A DNA stretch of 64,000 nt from Bacteroidaceae bacterium (GCA_017448825.1 JAFSKR010000043.1:49416-113415); one strand, 5' to 3'. Shown: positions 53,721 through 63,184, counted from the first letter of the stretch. Numbers and translations are program-made. Notes: generated by a model from the sequence alone, not told the origin.

Positions 53721-56408
53721 CTATGCTCTTCCAGAGTTTTCTATCATGGCGCTGACCTGTTCGTTGAATGCTTGTGCGTTCAGTAGTTGCTCGATGGTCA
53801 GGTGCATACGATAGCGCCAGTAGTGGCGAGGGTTGGCAGGGATGTTGATGCGTTCGGCAGCAGGGTCGGGCAGGCGCAGGTCTTCGTCCATCGACAGCCA
53901 GTCTTGTAGCGACAGCAGCGTGAGCACCGAAGGGCTGAAGAGGTGTGCCGTCACGATTTCCTCGCAGAGCCATCCAGGAGCGGGGTGGGGTGCCGTGCCG
54001 TCTTTGTAGAGGGCATTGTTGTAGAACTGCTGTGCACGTTCTGTGTCTTCATCCCACCACAGGCGCAGGGGCGACATATCGTGGGTGGAGATGGTTGCCA
54101 CCGAGCGGTAGGGGTTCTCCCACAGATGGCCGAACTGCAGTGCAGGCGATTTCGGCATCGTCTGAATCTCCAGCGACAACATCTTCAGGTTGTTCATCAC
54201 CCAAGCCACACAGTCGGGCACCATGCCGAGGTCCTCGGCGCATACCAGCATACGGGTTGATTGAGTCAGCACGGGCAACTTCTTCATCGCCTCGGTGTAC
54301 CAGAACTGGTTATGACGACGGTAGAAGTAGTCGTTGTAGAGGTTGTTGAACGCCTCCTTCTCATGCTGTGGCAGGGCTTCGTAGGCGAAGTCGAGTTGTG
54401 CCGAGATGCGTGGGTGATAGACTTCGGGGAACTTTCTGTCGGGCACGAACAGCACGCACGATGCCAGTTGGTAAAGCCCTTCTTTCAGCGAGAGGCTGTC
54501 CTCGTCTGTCTTTCCTGCAAAGACTGCTTCAATCTTGCGTTGGCTGGCATATTCGTCCTTCAGGTCGTAGCGTCCGTCCGTGCGCGGTTGCAGGTAGATG
54601 GTCTTCACGAGGTCGGCGCGGTAGCCGAAGATGCGTTCCAGTGTCCAGTCGGCAATGTAGGGGCGTGTCATCAGTTCAGCGTTGAAGCGCATGCCGTAAC
54701 TCTCTATTTCGTTCACGCTCATCGGCATGGCTGGCGAGAATTGTCCCAAGAGTCCGTGCACCGAGTGCATGGGGATTTCCCAGATGCGGAAGAAGCCCAA
54801 CACGTGGTCGATGCGGTAGGCATCGAAGTATTCTGCCATCTTTTGGAAACGGCGCAGCCACCACTGATAGCCGTCTTCTGCCATCACGTCCCAGTTGTAG
54901 GTGGGGAAGCCCCAGTTCTGCCCATTGGCAGAGAAGTCGTCGGGTGGTGCTCCTGCCTGCCCGTCGAGGTTGAACAGATGTGGTTGCGACCATGCTTCCA
55001 CACTCGTTCGCGAGATGCCGATAGGGATGTCGCCCTTCAGGATGACCCCTTCCTTGCGAGCCGTCGTGCGCACGTCGAGCAGTTGCAGGTGCAACTGATA
55101 CTGGATGTAGTAATAGAGGGCTATCTTGTCATACTCTTTCCCGTCGGGAGCGGTCAGCTTGTCAATTTCTTTCTTGTTGTACTTGCTGCACTGTGGCCAC
55201 TTCTGGAACTCTGGCGTTCCGTAGCGGTCGCGCAGGTAGGAGAAGGCGGCGTAGGGCACCAGCCAGTCCTTGTTGTCGTCGAAGAATTGCTTGAAGCCAG
55301 CATCTCCCAGCACCTTCTTTCCCTCTTGGGCAAAGATGAGTCGCAGATACTCCATCTTCAGCGCAATCACCTGTTCGTAGTCAATCTGTGGCAGCGCGTT
55401 GAGTTCCTGCTGTTTCATCAGGAACTTCTCCATTGCCAAGCCGTCGTTCAGTTTGGGCAGGGCATTGATGTCGCAATAGAGCGGATGGAACGCAAAGATG
55501 GAGATGGAGTTGTAGGGATAGGAATCCTGCCACTTGCCCGTCATCATCGTGTCGTTGATGGGCAGAATCTGGATGGCGTGCATCTTAGTCTTCACCACCC
55601 ATTGCAGGAGGGTCTTCAAGTCGCCGAAGTCGCCCACACCGTAACTCTTCGCCGTACGCAGCGAGAAGACAGGAATCACCACGCCTGCCACCTTCCAGCT
55701 GTCGCCATGCAGGGACGGACGCTCTTCCGTCTTAATCCACATCTGCTTCGGCAGCAGCTTCGGTGAGCGCAGACGGCGGTTCTGGCGGTCTTCCCATCGC
55801 AGGATGTCGCCCTTGCCATTCACCACCACATATTTATATTCAGCCTCGTCAAACAGCAGCTCCGCATCGATGTTCACTGCCCACTCCTGCAAGTTGATGA
55901 GTGCCATGCGTTTGGCCTTCTTCCATTCGCCCAGTTGGGGCGTGCTGCCGCAGATGGCAAGATATTCACCCTTCTGCAGGCGTGGCTCCACCACACGCAG
56001 TTGCAATGTGGAGGAATAGAGCGTGTCCAGTGCCAGGCAGTCGTCGGCCTTGGCACCCACGCACTCGGTGTAAGCTGATGAGTAGAGCGGCAGGTCTTCG
56101 GGAATGGGTCGCCACTGGTCGGTTAGGATGTAGTGGTTGGTCACTCCGTCAAACTTCACTTTGTGAGGAGCCACCTCCCATTCCGTCCACACCAGTTCGT
56201 TGTCGCGGTACATGGCATACAGATACTCAATGCCATCCACGCCTGTGCTCTGGAAGGTCACTTCGCCCTCCCACAGCCGTCCGTCGTAGGTGTCCAGACG
56301 GCACTCTTTCGCCGGTTTCTTCTGGCCGTTCTTGTCAACCTTCATGAGCAGGACTCTGATATCCTCGCCCCACTGCGTGTGATAATCTATGTTGAATCGA
56401 ATCTTCAT
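53721..56408 (-). CDS. malQ: 4-alpha-glucanotransferase with two CBM20 modules
   Basis: This GH77 amylomaltase transfers alpha-1,4-glucan segments in maltodextrin or glycogen metabolism. The 895-residue protein has two starch-binding CBM20 modules (about 1-100 and 110-215, the second beginning RLQKGEYLAICGSTPQLGEW), then the GH77 barrel. Catalytic blocks are FDAYRIDHVLGFFRIWEIP (nucleophile Asp), VCAEDLGMVPD (acid/base Glu) and ATISTHDMSPLRLWWDED (third Asp). The double-CBM20 architecture matches the DPE2-like branch known in Bacteroidetes and plants. The Met at 56408 fits the CBM20 start; the frame extends two codons upstream. A strong promoter lies 34 nt upstream. Confidence 0.95.
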   Translation of the reverse strand: MKIRFNIDYHTQWGEDIRVLLMKVDKNGQKKPAKECRLDTYDGRLWEGEVTFQSTGVDGIEYLYAMYRDNELVWTEWEVAPHKVKFDGVTNHYILTDQWRPIPEDLPLYSSAYTECVGAKADDCLALDTLYSSTLQLRVVEPRLQKGEYLAICGSTPQLGEWKKAKRMALINLQEWAVNIDAELLFDEAEYKYVVVNGKGDILRWEDRQNRRLRSPKLLPKQMWIKTEERPSLHGDSWKVAGVVIPVFSLRTAKSYGVGDFGDLKTLLQWVVKTKMHAIQILPINDTMMTGKWQDSYPYNSISIFAFHPLYCDINALPKLNDGLAMEKFLMKQQELNALPQIDYEQVIALKMEYLRLIFAQEGKKVLGDAGFKQFFDDNKDWLVPYAAFSYLRDRYGTPEFQKWPQCSKYNKKEIDKLTAPDGKEYDKIALYYYIQYQLHLQLLDVRTTARKEGVILKGDIPIGISRTSVEAWSQPHLFNLDGQAGAPPDDFSANGQNWGFPTYNWDVMAEDGYQWWLRRFQKMAEYFDAYRIDHVLGFFRIWEIPMHSVHGLLGQFSPAMPMSVNEIESYGMRFNAELMTRPYIADWTLERIFGYRADLVKTIYLQPRTDGRYDLKDEYASQRKIEAVFAGKTDEDSLSLKEGLYQLASCVLFVPDRKFPEVYHPRISAQLDFAYEALPQHEKEAFNNLYNDYFYRRHNQFWYTEAMKKLPVLTQSTRMLVCAEDLGMVPDCVAWVMNNLKMLSLEIQTMPKSPALQFGHLWENPYRSVATISTHDMSPLRLWWDEDTERAQQFYNNALYKDGTAPHPAPGWLCEEIVTAHLFSPSVLTLLSLQDWLSMDEDLRLPDPAAERINIPANPRHYWRYRMHLTIEQLLNAQAFNEQVSAMIENSGRA

Positions 56409-56441
56409 TGTCACGAAATGATTTTGGGTTAGTTATTGTTG

Positions 56442-56472
56442 CAAAGTTACGGCATTTTTTCGTAACACCAAA
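56442..56472 (-). promoter_or_regulatory. Promoter of the malQ-DUF5715 operon
   Basis: On the minus strand TTTG (56472-56469) and TAACTTTG (56449-56442) are 19 bp apart. The -33 end lies within about 40 bp of the stop of the HU-like gene. Confidence 0.75.
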
Positions 56473-56505
56473 CGTTTGTACCGAAAAAATGCCTCCTTCC
56501 GCCGA

Positions 56506-57126
56506 TTATCTCTTCACATACACCTTGTGGCTGCCGCTGCCGCTGCTTCTGATGCCTCCCTCAGGGTCTTGGCTGAACTGTTTCAACTCCTTGGCGGCAC
56601 GGCTGTGAGGCACGTAGGCAAGATATACATAGTCCTTCACCCTGATATAGGGGTGCTCCTCCAGATACTGCAACACCATCTGCCGACGTTCCTCCAGCGT
56701 GGTTTTGTTGTGGTAGAGTTCCTTCACCTCGCCCACCTTGTACAGCGTCGTCATGCGGCGCAACCGATAGAGCCACCGCTGGTCGGGGATAAAGTTGATG
56801 GTCTTGATATACACGCCATACGTGTCATAGCGTTCACCTCTCTCCTTCACCGTCTCCGCCTCCTCGCGGTTCTTCATGCCGAGGGAGAGGTTGAAGGTGC
56901 CCAATCCGTCCACCTTTACGGAGTGTCCGTTGGTCAGATAGAAGTCCAGCTCTTCTGTCAATTCGTTGATGACTCCCTCGATGGTGCCCGTTCCATACGA
57001 TGTCCGCTCCGCCAGATGTGTCATCAGAAAATCGTTGGGAATCCTCGAACAATGGGTGACCTTCGGGAAAACTTTTCTCTCGCCAGTCTTGTGTACGTCA
57101 GGCATCTCTTGAAATGTGTATTCCAT
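56506..57126 (-). CDS. HU-like DNA-binding protein with C-terminal extension
   Basis: This 206-residue member of the Bacteroidetes HU-like (HU-CCDC81/DNABP) group is predicted to bind and bend DNA. The HU-type part is residues about 25-130: ERTSYGTGTIEGVINELTEEL and HSVKVDGLGTFNLSLG recall the HU signature around the beta-arm. A charged C-terminal part (about 130-206) contains a Gly/Ser-rich stretch before VYVKR. It is much longer than classical HU (90). The gene has an unusually long predicted leader (about 194 nt) containing the tandem repeats at 57151-57287. Confidence 0.8.
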   Translation of the reverse strand: MEYTFQEMPDVHKTGERKVFPKVTHCSRIPNDFLMTHLAERTSYGTGTIEGVINELTEELDFYLTNGHSVKVDGLGTFNLSLGMKNREEAETVKERGERYDTYGVYIKTINFIPDQRWLYRLRRMTTLYKVGEVKELYHNKTTLEERRQMVLQYLEEHPYIRVKDYVYLAYVPHSRAAKELKQFSQDPEGGIRSSGSGSHKVYVKR

Positions 57127-57150
57127 AATTCACTTGGGTTAAAACGTTTT

Positions 57151-57287
57151 GATATAGATTTTGAAATGTTTCCGATATAAATTTTGAAGTATTCCGATGC
57201 TGATTTTGAAGTATGTTCCAATGCTGATTTTGAAAAGTGTTCCGATACTGATGCCGAGATATTCCGATGCTGATTTTTCCAGTGTTC
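57151..57287. repeat. Six 22-24-bp tandem units in the HU-like gene leader
   Basis: Units start at 57151, 57174, 57196, 57220, 57244 and 57266 with lengths 23, 22, 24, 24, 22 and 22. The form is GAT(A/G)(T/C)TGATTTTGAA followed by (A/G)T.(T)TCC. They lie between the promoter box at 57326-57333 and the ATG at 57126, so they should be transcribed on the minus strand. Confidence 0.85.
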
Positions 57288-57325
57288 AATATCTCCTTCA
57301 TCCTGTGCCTCGTCTCTTCAAAAGG

Positions 57326-57353
57326 CAAAGGTACGACATTTCTTTCAAACCAA
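57326..57353 (-). promoter_or_regulatory. Promoter of the HU-like gene
   Basis: On the minus strand TACCTTTG (57333-57326) has a TTG (57353-57351) 17 bp upstream. The distance to the ATG predicts a leader of about 194 nt that spans the tandem repeats. Confidence 0.65.
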
Positions 57354-57381
57354 CAAGCATTCCACTTTGAAATCCTTCTAT

Positions 57382-57444
57382 GATATGTACATTTTCTTGT
57401 AGGATATGTGCATTTCCTTATACGATATGTACATATCCTACAAC
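57382..57444. repeat. Three 21-bp tandem units, GATATG-type
   Basis: Exact 21-bp period at 57382, 57403 and 57424; each unit begins GATATGT(A/G)CAT. Together with the HU-leader array it fills part of the 577-nt gap 57127-57703. The gap also holds a candidate hairpin at 57570-57596 (AAAAAAGG with CCTTTTTT) and the macroglobulin promoter. Confidence 0.85.
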
Positions 57445-57615
57445 AAAATGAAACTTCTCTGCGGCTAATTCCCGAAGTGCTCCTTCGGAAGTGTTATTTG
57501 TACTTACCTGCAACTCCACCATCTAATGTCTCGATAGAACATACCATCGTCTTTTGTTCAAAATGTGTGAAAAAAGGTGTATAGACGTCCTTTTTTGTTT
57601 TTTTAGCACAGAAGT

Positions 57616-57647
57616 TTTGGTGGAGAGGGATTTAGGATGTACTTTTG
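57616..57647 (+). promoter_or_regulatory. Promoter of the alpha-2-macroglobulin gene
   Basis: TTTG at 57616-57619 and TACTTTTG at 57640-57647, 20 bp apart; leader of about 50 nt to the ATG at 57704. Confidence 0.7.
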
Positions 57648-57703
57648 CGATGTCAAACATGGTGTTGGCATCACTTTTGTGTAACTAAAAATCATTGTTC
57701 GAT

Positions 57704-60700
57704 ATGAGACGGAACAACAATCTTTTGTTTATTACAGTTTTAATTTCATTCTTTTTTATGGGAGTACTGAATCTATTTGGTCAGAAACAAGGCTTTGCAG
57801 CGAAGCTGAAGGAGGCTATCACAGCTATGGAGAAGGAGGCTGACAAGGATCCCGACACGTTTAAGGCGAACATCGAGCGGCTGGATAAGGAGTGGAGCGG
57901 TCGGAAAGATGCGGTGGAGCAGAGTGTGGTTCATGTCATGCTGGCATCGGCCTACAAGGAGATGCGATGGACTTACATCACCGATTTTGATGAGGAAACA
58001 CGTGGGGGGTATCAGCAAAAGATGAGTGAGCATATCAGCCATGTGATGGACGACATGGAGGCATTGGCGGATGCTAATGCGGATGATTACGGTGTGTTCC
58101 TGTCGCGTGGGAAGGATAGCGAGTTGTACAATCATGATATGCTTTCGGTGATGCTTCGCTATGTGAAGGAAGAGGCGTCGCTGGCAAGCCATGACTTGGC
58201 TGACCTTGAGGAGCGAGTGCTGAATGTCTATCAGAAGCGTGGTAATCTGAACGCATACGCCCATGTGAAGATGGAGTGGCTGAACTGCAAGCGTAATGTG
58301 GCGAAAAAGTATGGTCGTTTGACGGACGAGCAGTATAAGGACAGCCTCTACCAGTTGCTGCAACAGGTGAAGGGCGAAGAGGTGGGTGCCGATGTGGCGT
58401 TGGCGTATCAGGAGCAGATTGATGGCACAGACGAGCGAATCACGTTCTTGAAATGGGCGATGAAGGAGGTTGCCAAGTCGCGGAAGAAGGACGATTTGAA
58501 GCGGGCGTTGAATCATGCCTTGCAGCCAACGGTCAGCACGTCTTATCAGGATCACATTTTGGCTGACCGTCCTGGGAAGGTGCGCCTGAATTATTGGAAC
58601 TGCGACCGTGCGACGCTGACGGTGCGGCAATATGCAGGCAGAAGAACGGACAAGAACCATCAGGGTGAACTGATACTGACGGGTGCCGTGGTGGCGAAGC
58701 AGGATGTGGTGTTTGAGATGGATTCGGTGAATGCCGAAAGGACGGCACAAGGACTGCCTGTGAAGGGTTGGGTTGAAACGGAGTTTACGTTGCCAGTGGG
58801 ACACTATGTGTGCGTGGCTGAAGGTGTGGGTGATATGGGTGCGACGGAGTTTTATGTCAGCACGGTGCATCTGATGGTGACGGAGCTGAACAAGGAGACT
58901 TTCCGTGTTTATGTGGTGGACAACGAGACGGGGCGCCCCATTCAGGGTGTGAAAGTGCAGGCTCGAAAGAAAATGCCTGAAACCAGTGAGAAGACCAAGG
59001 GATGGGAAGACCGCAATCTGGATGCCGAACTGCTGACAGGAGCCGATGGTACGGTGGATGTGGGGAAGGATATGTGGATTCGTGCTGTCCGTACTGAACG
59101 TGACCATACGAATTACACACGGGCTTATGGCACGTGGCGCACTTACGAGGAACGGAATCCAGTTGTCTCTCTCCGCATCATGACGGACAGGAGTCTTTAT
59201 CGTCCCGGGCAAAAGGTGCAAGGCACGGTGGTGGTCTATACCCAGAAAGATGATGATGTGCGGGTGGTGGATGGAGACAAACTCATGCTCAAGGCGTGGG
59301 ATGCTAAGCATAACAAGATTGCGGAGGTTGAATTGGTGACGAACGAGTATGGTTCGGCATCCTTTGAGTTTATGCTGCCCGAATTGTGTGAGGTGGGTTC
59401 AATGTCCTTGTCCGTGGAAAGCGAGACAGGAAGCAGCGGTAGCGAGCAGGTGAGGGTGGAAGAATATAAGCGTCCGACCTTCGACGTGAGCATCAAGGGA
59501 CCTTGGGGTGGCAAGTTCGGACAGACGATAGAGGCTGTGGGCACAGCGATGATGTTGGCGGGTGTGCCTGTGCAGGGTGCCCAAGTGCATTACACCGTGG
59601 AATGCTCATCAGGTCCTTTCTGTTGGTGGCGGTATGGCTCCAACAGCTGGAATACGGTGGCGGAAGGTGACCTCGTGACTGACGATGAGGGACAGTTCCG
59701 TGTGCCGATTCTCTTGACGGACGAATATCTGAGCAATGACTATGAGTTGATGCGTTACCGCGTGAAGGCGCAAGTGACCGATGTGAGTGGTGAAAGCCAT
59801 GAAGCGGGATGGAGCACCAGTGTAGGCAATCAGACAGTCGCTCCCTATGTGTCGGTGAAGAGTGTGGTTGATTTGGCAAAGGATGAGACGTTCAAGGTGG
59901 AGGTCTTCAATGCCAATCATGAGAAAGTGGAGATGAATGGCACCTATCAGATTGGTCGTGGTGATCAGGTGTTTGCAGAAGGCACCTTCACGGCAGGTGA
60001 AGAGGTGCTGTTGCCCAAGGCGTTGCAACTGGGTGTGAACTATACAGTTGTAGCCACTGTGGTGGATAGCTTGGGCAAAGAAGTGAGGGATTACGGCAGG
60101 TTTACGCCTTATCGGTCAGACCTGCCTGTGACGGACTTCGGAAAACTGGGCACTGCGGAAAAGCGTCGTGCTGCTGGCCAGTTGATAGAACAGAATCTCC
60201 TCTATTCCGATACGAACACCTTTGTGGAGGGTGGAGCAGTGGACCTCTATCTCACAACGGAGGAGACTGACGCCTATATTATATATAATGTGTATAGTGT
60301 GGATGCCTTGTTGGAAAGTCATGCGGCAGTGACTGACGGTGCGATGAAGCATCTGCGTCTGCAACATCGGAAGGAATGGGGCGAAGGCATCAGGGTGAGC
60401 ATCATGTACGTTCGCAATGGACACTTTGTTTCACTTGACCGTTCGTTTGAACTTGCCCGACCAGAGAAGCGACTGAAACTGGAATGGGCTACCTTCCGTG
60501 ATAACTTGCAGCCAGGTCAGCAGGAGCAGTGGACACTCACCATTACCGACAAGAACGGGAAACGTGTGAGTGGTGCAGAGATGATGGCAGTGCTTTATGA
60601 TGCGGCACTCGACCGTATCTATTCCCACTATTGGAGCTTCTATCTCGGTTTCAGCCGCCGCACTCCGAATGTTCGGTGCACGGATGTGACGAACACAAGT

Positions 60701-63184
60701 TTCCCGTCGTTCTGGCTGAAGGGAGAGTTGCCGTCCATCAAGACCTATATCCGCGAGTATGACTTCTTCAAGGGGTTTGAGCATGACCGCTTCACAAGAG
60801 GTCATCGGATGTTGCTCCGCAAAAATGCCATGTATTCGGCAGGTGCTCCCATGTTGGGTGCTGTGGTGGAAGATGGCATGGTGGCAGATGTGGAGGAATC
60901 TGTGGTCTTGAATGAGGTGCCTCTTGCCAAGGCGATGGACACAGCCGCAGAGGAGGTGGAGACGAAGGAAGATTTCGAGAATGCTACCATCCGCGAGAAT
61001 TTTGCTGAGACTGCCTTCTTCCTGCCCCATCTGGTGTCGGACAAGAAGGGAAATGTAAGTATCCAGTTCACACTGCCTGAGTCGTTGACAGAGTGGCAGT
61101 TTATGGGTCTTGCTCATACGAAGGATGTGGATTACGGTACCATCAGGGCAACCGCAGTGGCGAAGAAGGTGTTCATGCTGAGGCCTAATATGCCTCGTTT
61201 CGTGCGTTGGGGCGACAAGGCTGTAGTGGCATCTTCTGTCATCAATCAGAGTGAAGAGGCCTTGAAGGGTGCTGTGCGTATGCGACTGCTGAACCCCGAA
61301 ACAGATGAGGTTGTGCTGACGATGGAGAAGCCTTTCGCTGTGGAGGCGGGAAAGACCGTCGGTGTGGAGTTCGGCTTCGACGTGAAAGAGGAGTGGGAAG
61401 ACCTTGACTGCGAAATCATTGCTGTATCAGGCCATGTGAGCGACGGCGAGAAGAACCCATTGCCAGTGCTCTCGACCAAACAGGAAATCGTGGAGTCGGT
61501 GCCTTATTACATCATGGGCAATGCTGATGGTGCAGAGGTGACGAAGACCATTGACCTGACCAAATTGTTCAATCAAAATTCAGGCACGGCGACACATCGG
61601 GTGATGAAGGTGGAATATACAGACAATCCTGCTTGGATGTGCATAGAAGCGTTGCGTAGTGTGAAGAATCCGACGGAGGACAACGCAGCTGATTACGCAA
61701 CATCGCTGTATGCCAATACCCGTATGGTGGAGTTGATGCGTACTTTCCCCTTGTTGGAGAAGCATGAGAGTAGGGCAGAACTGACGCAACGGGTGGCAAC
61801 GGCAGAGAAGAAGTTGGCTGGCTTGCAGCAGGTCGATGGTGGTTGGAGCTGGTTCAAGGGGATGTCAAGCAATTACTACATCACGATGGCGGTGTGTGAA
61901 CAACTGGCGAAGTTGCCTGCACCTGCCGAACAGGTGAAGAAGATGTTGAAGGAAGGTATGGAGTATTTGGACCGCCACGAACTTGAGTCCTATAAGAGGT
62001 ACAAGCAGTATGGCAAGATTTGGCCCAGCAACTCTGAACTTCGCTACCTGTATTTGTCAGCACAGATGCCTGAGAGGACTGTGAGCAAGGAGGTGGAGAA
62101 AATGCGTGAGGAATACTTGAAGCTGGTAGAGAAGGAACCGCGTGACCTGACCATCTATGGTGTGGCAAATGCAGCCTTCTCGTTGAGGGCGTTTGGTCAT
62201 GTGAAGTCTGCGGACAAGTTTGTGGACTTCTTGAAGGACTATACGGTGGAGAAACCTGGACAAGGGCGTTTTTATGCTACCGATGCAGCTTACTACTCAT
62301 GGATGGATTACCGCATCCCGACACAGATTGCGGCCATGAATGCGATTCGTCAGAAGGATAAGAAAGATGCCTATCTGAACGATATGCAGCTGTGGCTTAT
62401 TTCTCAGAAGCAGGTGCAAAAATGGGACAACCCGATGAATACGATTGAAGTGGCAGATTTCCTGTTACGAATATCGCCAATGGAGACTTTCCATGAAACA
62501 AAGAATCCTGTGTTGTGTGTAGATGGTCAGCAGTTGAAGGACATGGACTATGGAACCATCAACACGGAACGCGACAAGCTGGAAGGTCGCGAGAGTAATC
62601 TCGTGCTGCAAGGCAATGTTTTGGCAGATGTGCCGGAGAGTGTGCTGAAGGATGGTGTGCAGCAACTTGAGGTGAAGAAACAGACACCAAGCATCTCATG
62701 GGGTGCTGCCTATGCAACCTTTATGGAGGAGGTGGACAATCTGAATGCCTATGCGACCGACGAACTGAAAGTGCAGCGCAAGCTCTATGTACAAAGTGCT
62801 GGTAGCGACAAGTGGGAAGACTATCAGCAGGGACAAGTGCTGACAGTGGGCGACAAACTGAAGATTCGTCACATCATCACAGCCGACCGTGATATGGACT
62901 TCGTGCGTGTGGCGGCTCAGCACCCCGCTTGCCTTGAACCGATGCGGCACATGTCTGGCTATCAGTGGATGGGTGGACGAGGTTGCTATCTGTCTATTCA
63001 CGATTCCCGCTTCGATATGTTCTTCGATTGGTTCACACGAGGTACGACCACGATGGATATGGAATACTATGTGGTGCGTGCAGGCACATACGAAGCAGGA
63101 ATCTCCACAGTTGAATGTATGTATGCCAAGCAATTTGGAGGACACACAGACGGACTGAGAGTAAACGTAAAAAGTGACAAGTAG
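57704..63184 (+). CDS. Alpha-2-macroglobulin-family protein, thioester motif absent
   Basis: This 1826-residue exported protein of the bacterial alpha-2-macroglobulin family acts as a protease-trapping envelope protein in relatives. A signal peptide or anchor (about 8-28) precedes a helical N-terminal region (about 35-280). Successive macroglobulin domains then appear (for example RLMTDRSLYRPGQKVQGTVV-like MTDRSLYRPGQKVQGTV near 490 and VRVEEYKRPTFDVSI). The alpha-2-macroglobulin domain (about 1080-1260, AETAFFLPHLVSDKKGNVSI) and the helical thioester domain (about 1310-1600) follow. The usual PxxCxEQ is replaced by NPTEDNAADYA (about residue 1321), so no thioester can form. The Met at 57704 is used for the signal peptide. 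It is probably a single-gene unit. Confidence 0.9.
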   Translation: MRRNNNLLFITVLISFFFMGVLNLFGQKQGFAAKLKEAITAMEKEADKDPDTFKANIERLDKEWSGRKDAVEQSVVHVMLASAYKEMRWTYITDFDEETRGGYQQKMSEHISHVMDDMEALADANADDYGVFLSRGKDSELYNHDMLSVMLRYVKEEASLASHDLADLEERVLNVYQKRGNLNAYAHVKMEWLNCKRNVAKKYGRLTDEQYKDSLYQLLQQVKGEEVGADVALAYQEQIDGTDERITFLKWAMKEVAKSRKKDDLKRALNHALQPTVSTSYQDHILADRPGKVRLNYWNCDRATLTVRQYAGRRTDKNHQGELILTGAVVAKQDVVFEMDSVNAERTAQGLPVKGWVETEFTLPVGHYVCVAEGVGDMGATEFYVSTVHLMVTELNKETFRVYVVDNETGRPIQGVKVQARKKMPETSEKTKGWEDRNLDAELLTGADGTVDVGKDMWIRAVRTERDHTNYTRAYGTWRTYEERNPVVSLRIMTDRSLYRPGQKVQGTVVVYTQKDDDVRVVDGDKLMLKAWDAKHNKIAEVELVTNEYGSASFEFMLPELCEVGSMSLSVESETGSSGSEQVRVEEYKRPTFDVSIKGPWGGKFGQTIEAVGTAMMLAGVPVQGAQVHYTVECSSGPFCWWRYGSNSWNTVAEGDLVTDDEGQFRVPILLTDEYLSNDYELMRYRVKAQVTDVSGESHEAGWSTSVGNQTVAPYVSVKSVVDLAKDETFKVEVFNANHEKVEMNGTYQIGRGDQVFAEGTFTAGEEVLLPKALQLGVNYTVVATVVDSLGKEVRDYGRFTPYRSDLPVTDFGKLGTAEKRRAAGQLIEQNLLYSDTNTFVEGGAVDLYLTTEETDAYIIYNVYSVDALLESHAAVTDGAMKHLRLQHRKEWGEGIRVSIMYVRNGHFVSLDRSFELARPEKRLKLEWATFRDNLQPGQQEQWTLTITDKNGKRVSGAEMMAVLYDAALDRIYSHYWSFYLGFSRRTPNVRCTDVTNTSFPSFWLKGELPSIKTYIREYDFFKGFEHDRFTRGHRMLLRKNAMYSAGAPMLGAVVEDGMVADVEESVVLNEVPLAKAMDTAAEEVETKEDFENATIRENFAETAFFLPHLVSDKKGNVSIQFTLPESLTEWQFMGLAHTKDVDYGTIRATAVAKKVFMLRPNMPRFVRWGDKAVVASSVINQSEEALKGAVRMRLLNPETDEVVLTMEKPFAVEAGKTVGVEFGFDVKEEWEDLDCEIIAVSGHVSDGEKNPLPVLSTKQEIVESVPYYIMGNADGAEVTKTIDLTKLFNQNSGTATHRVMKVEYTDNPAWMCIEALRSVKNPTEDNAADYATSLYANTRMVELMRTFPLLEKHESRAELTQRVATAEKKLAGLQQVDGGWSWFKGMSSNYYITMAVCEQLAKLPAPAEQVKKMLKEGMEYLDRHELESYKRYKQYGKIWPSNSELRYLYLSAQMPERTVSKEVEKMREEYLKLVEKEPRDLTIYGVANAAFSLRAFGHVKSADKFVDFLKDYTVEKPGQGRFYATDAAYYSWMDYRIPTQIAAMNAIRQKDKKDAYLNDMQLWLISQKQVQKWDNPMNTIEVADFLLRISPMETFHETKNPVLCVDGQQLKDMDYGTINTERDKLEGRESNLVLQGNVLADVPESVLKDGVQQLEVKKQTPSISWGAAYATFMEEVDNLNAYATDELKVQRKLYVQSAGSDKWEDYQQGQVLTVGDKLKIRHIITADRDMDFVRVAAQHPACLEPMRHMSGYQWMGGRGCYLSIHDSRFDMFFDWFTRGTTTMDMEYYVVRAGTYEAGISTVECMYAKQFGGHTDGLRVNVKSDK

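Noticed and set aside
57098-57328. Minus-strand frame through the HU-leader repeats encoding NQHRNT-like repeats
   Set aside because: The repeats are not multiples of three (22-24 bp), so the coding pattern is not maintained; it is more simply an untranslated leader.
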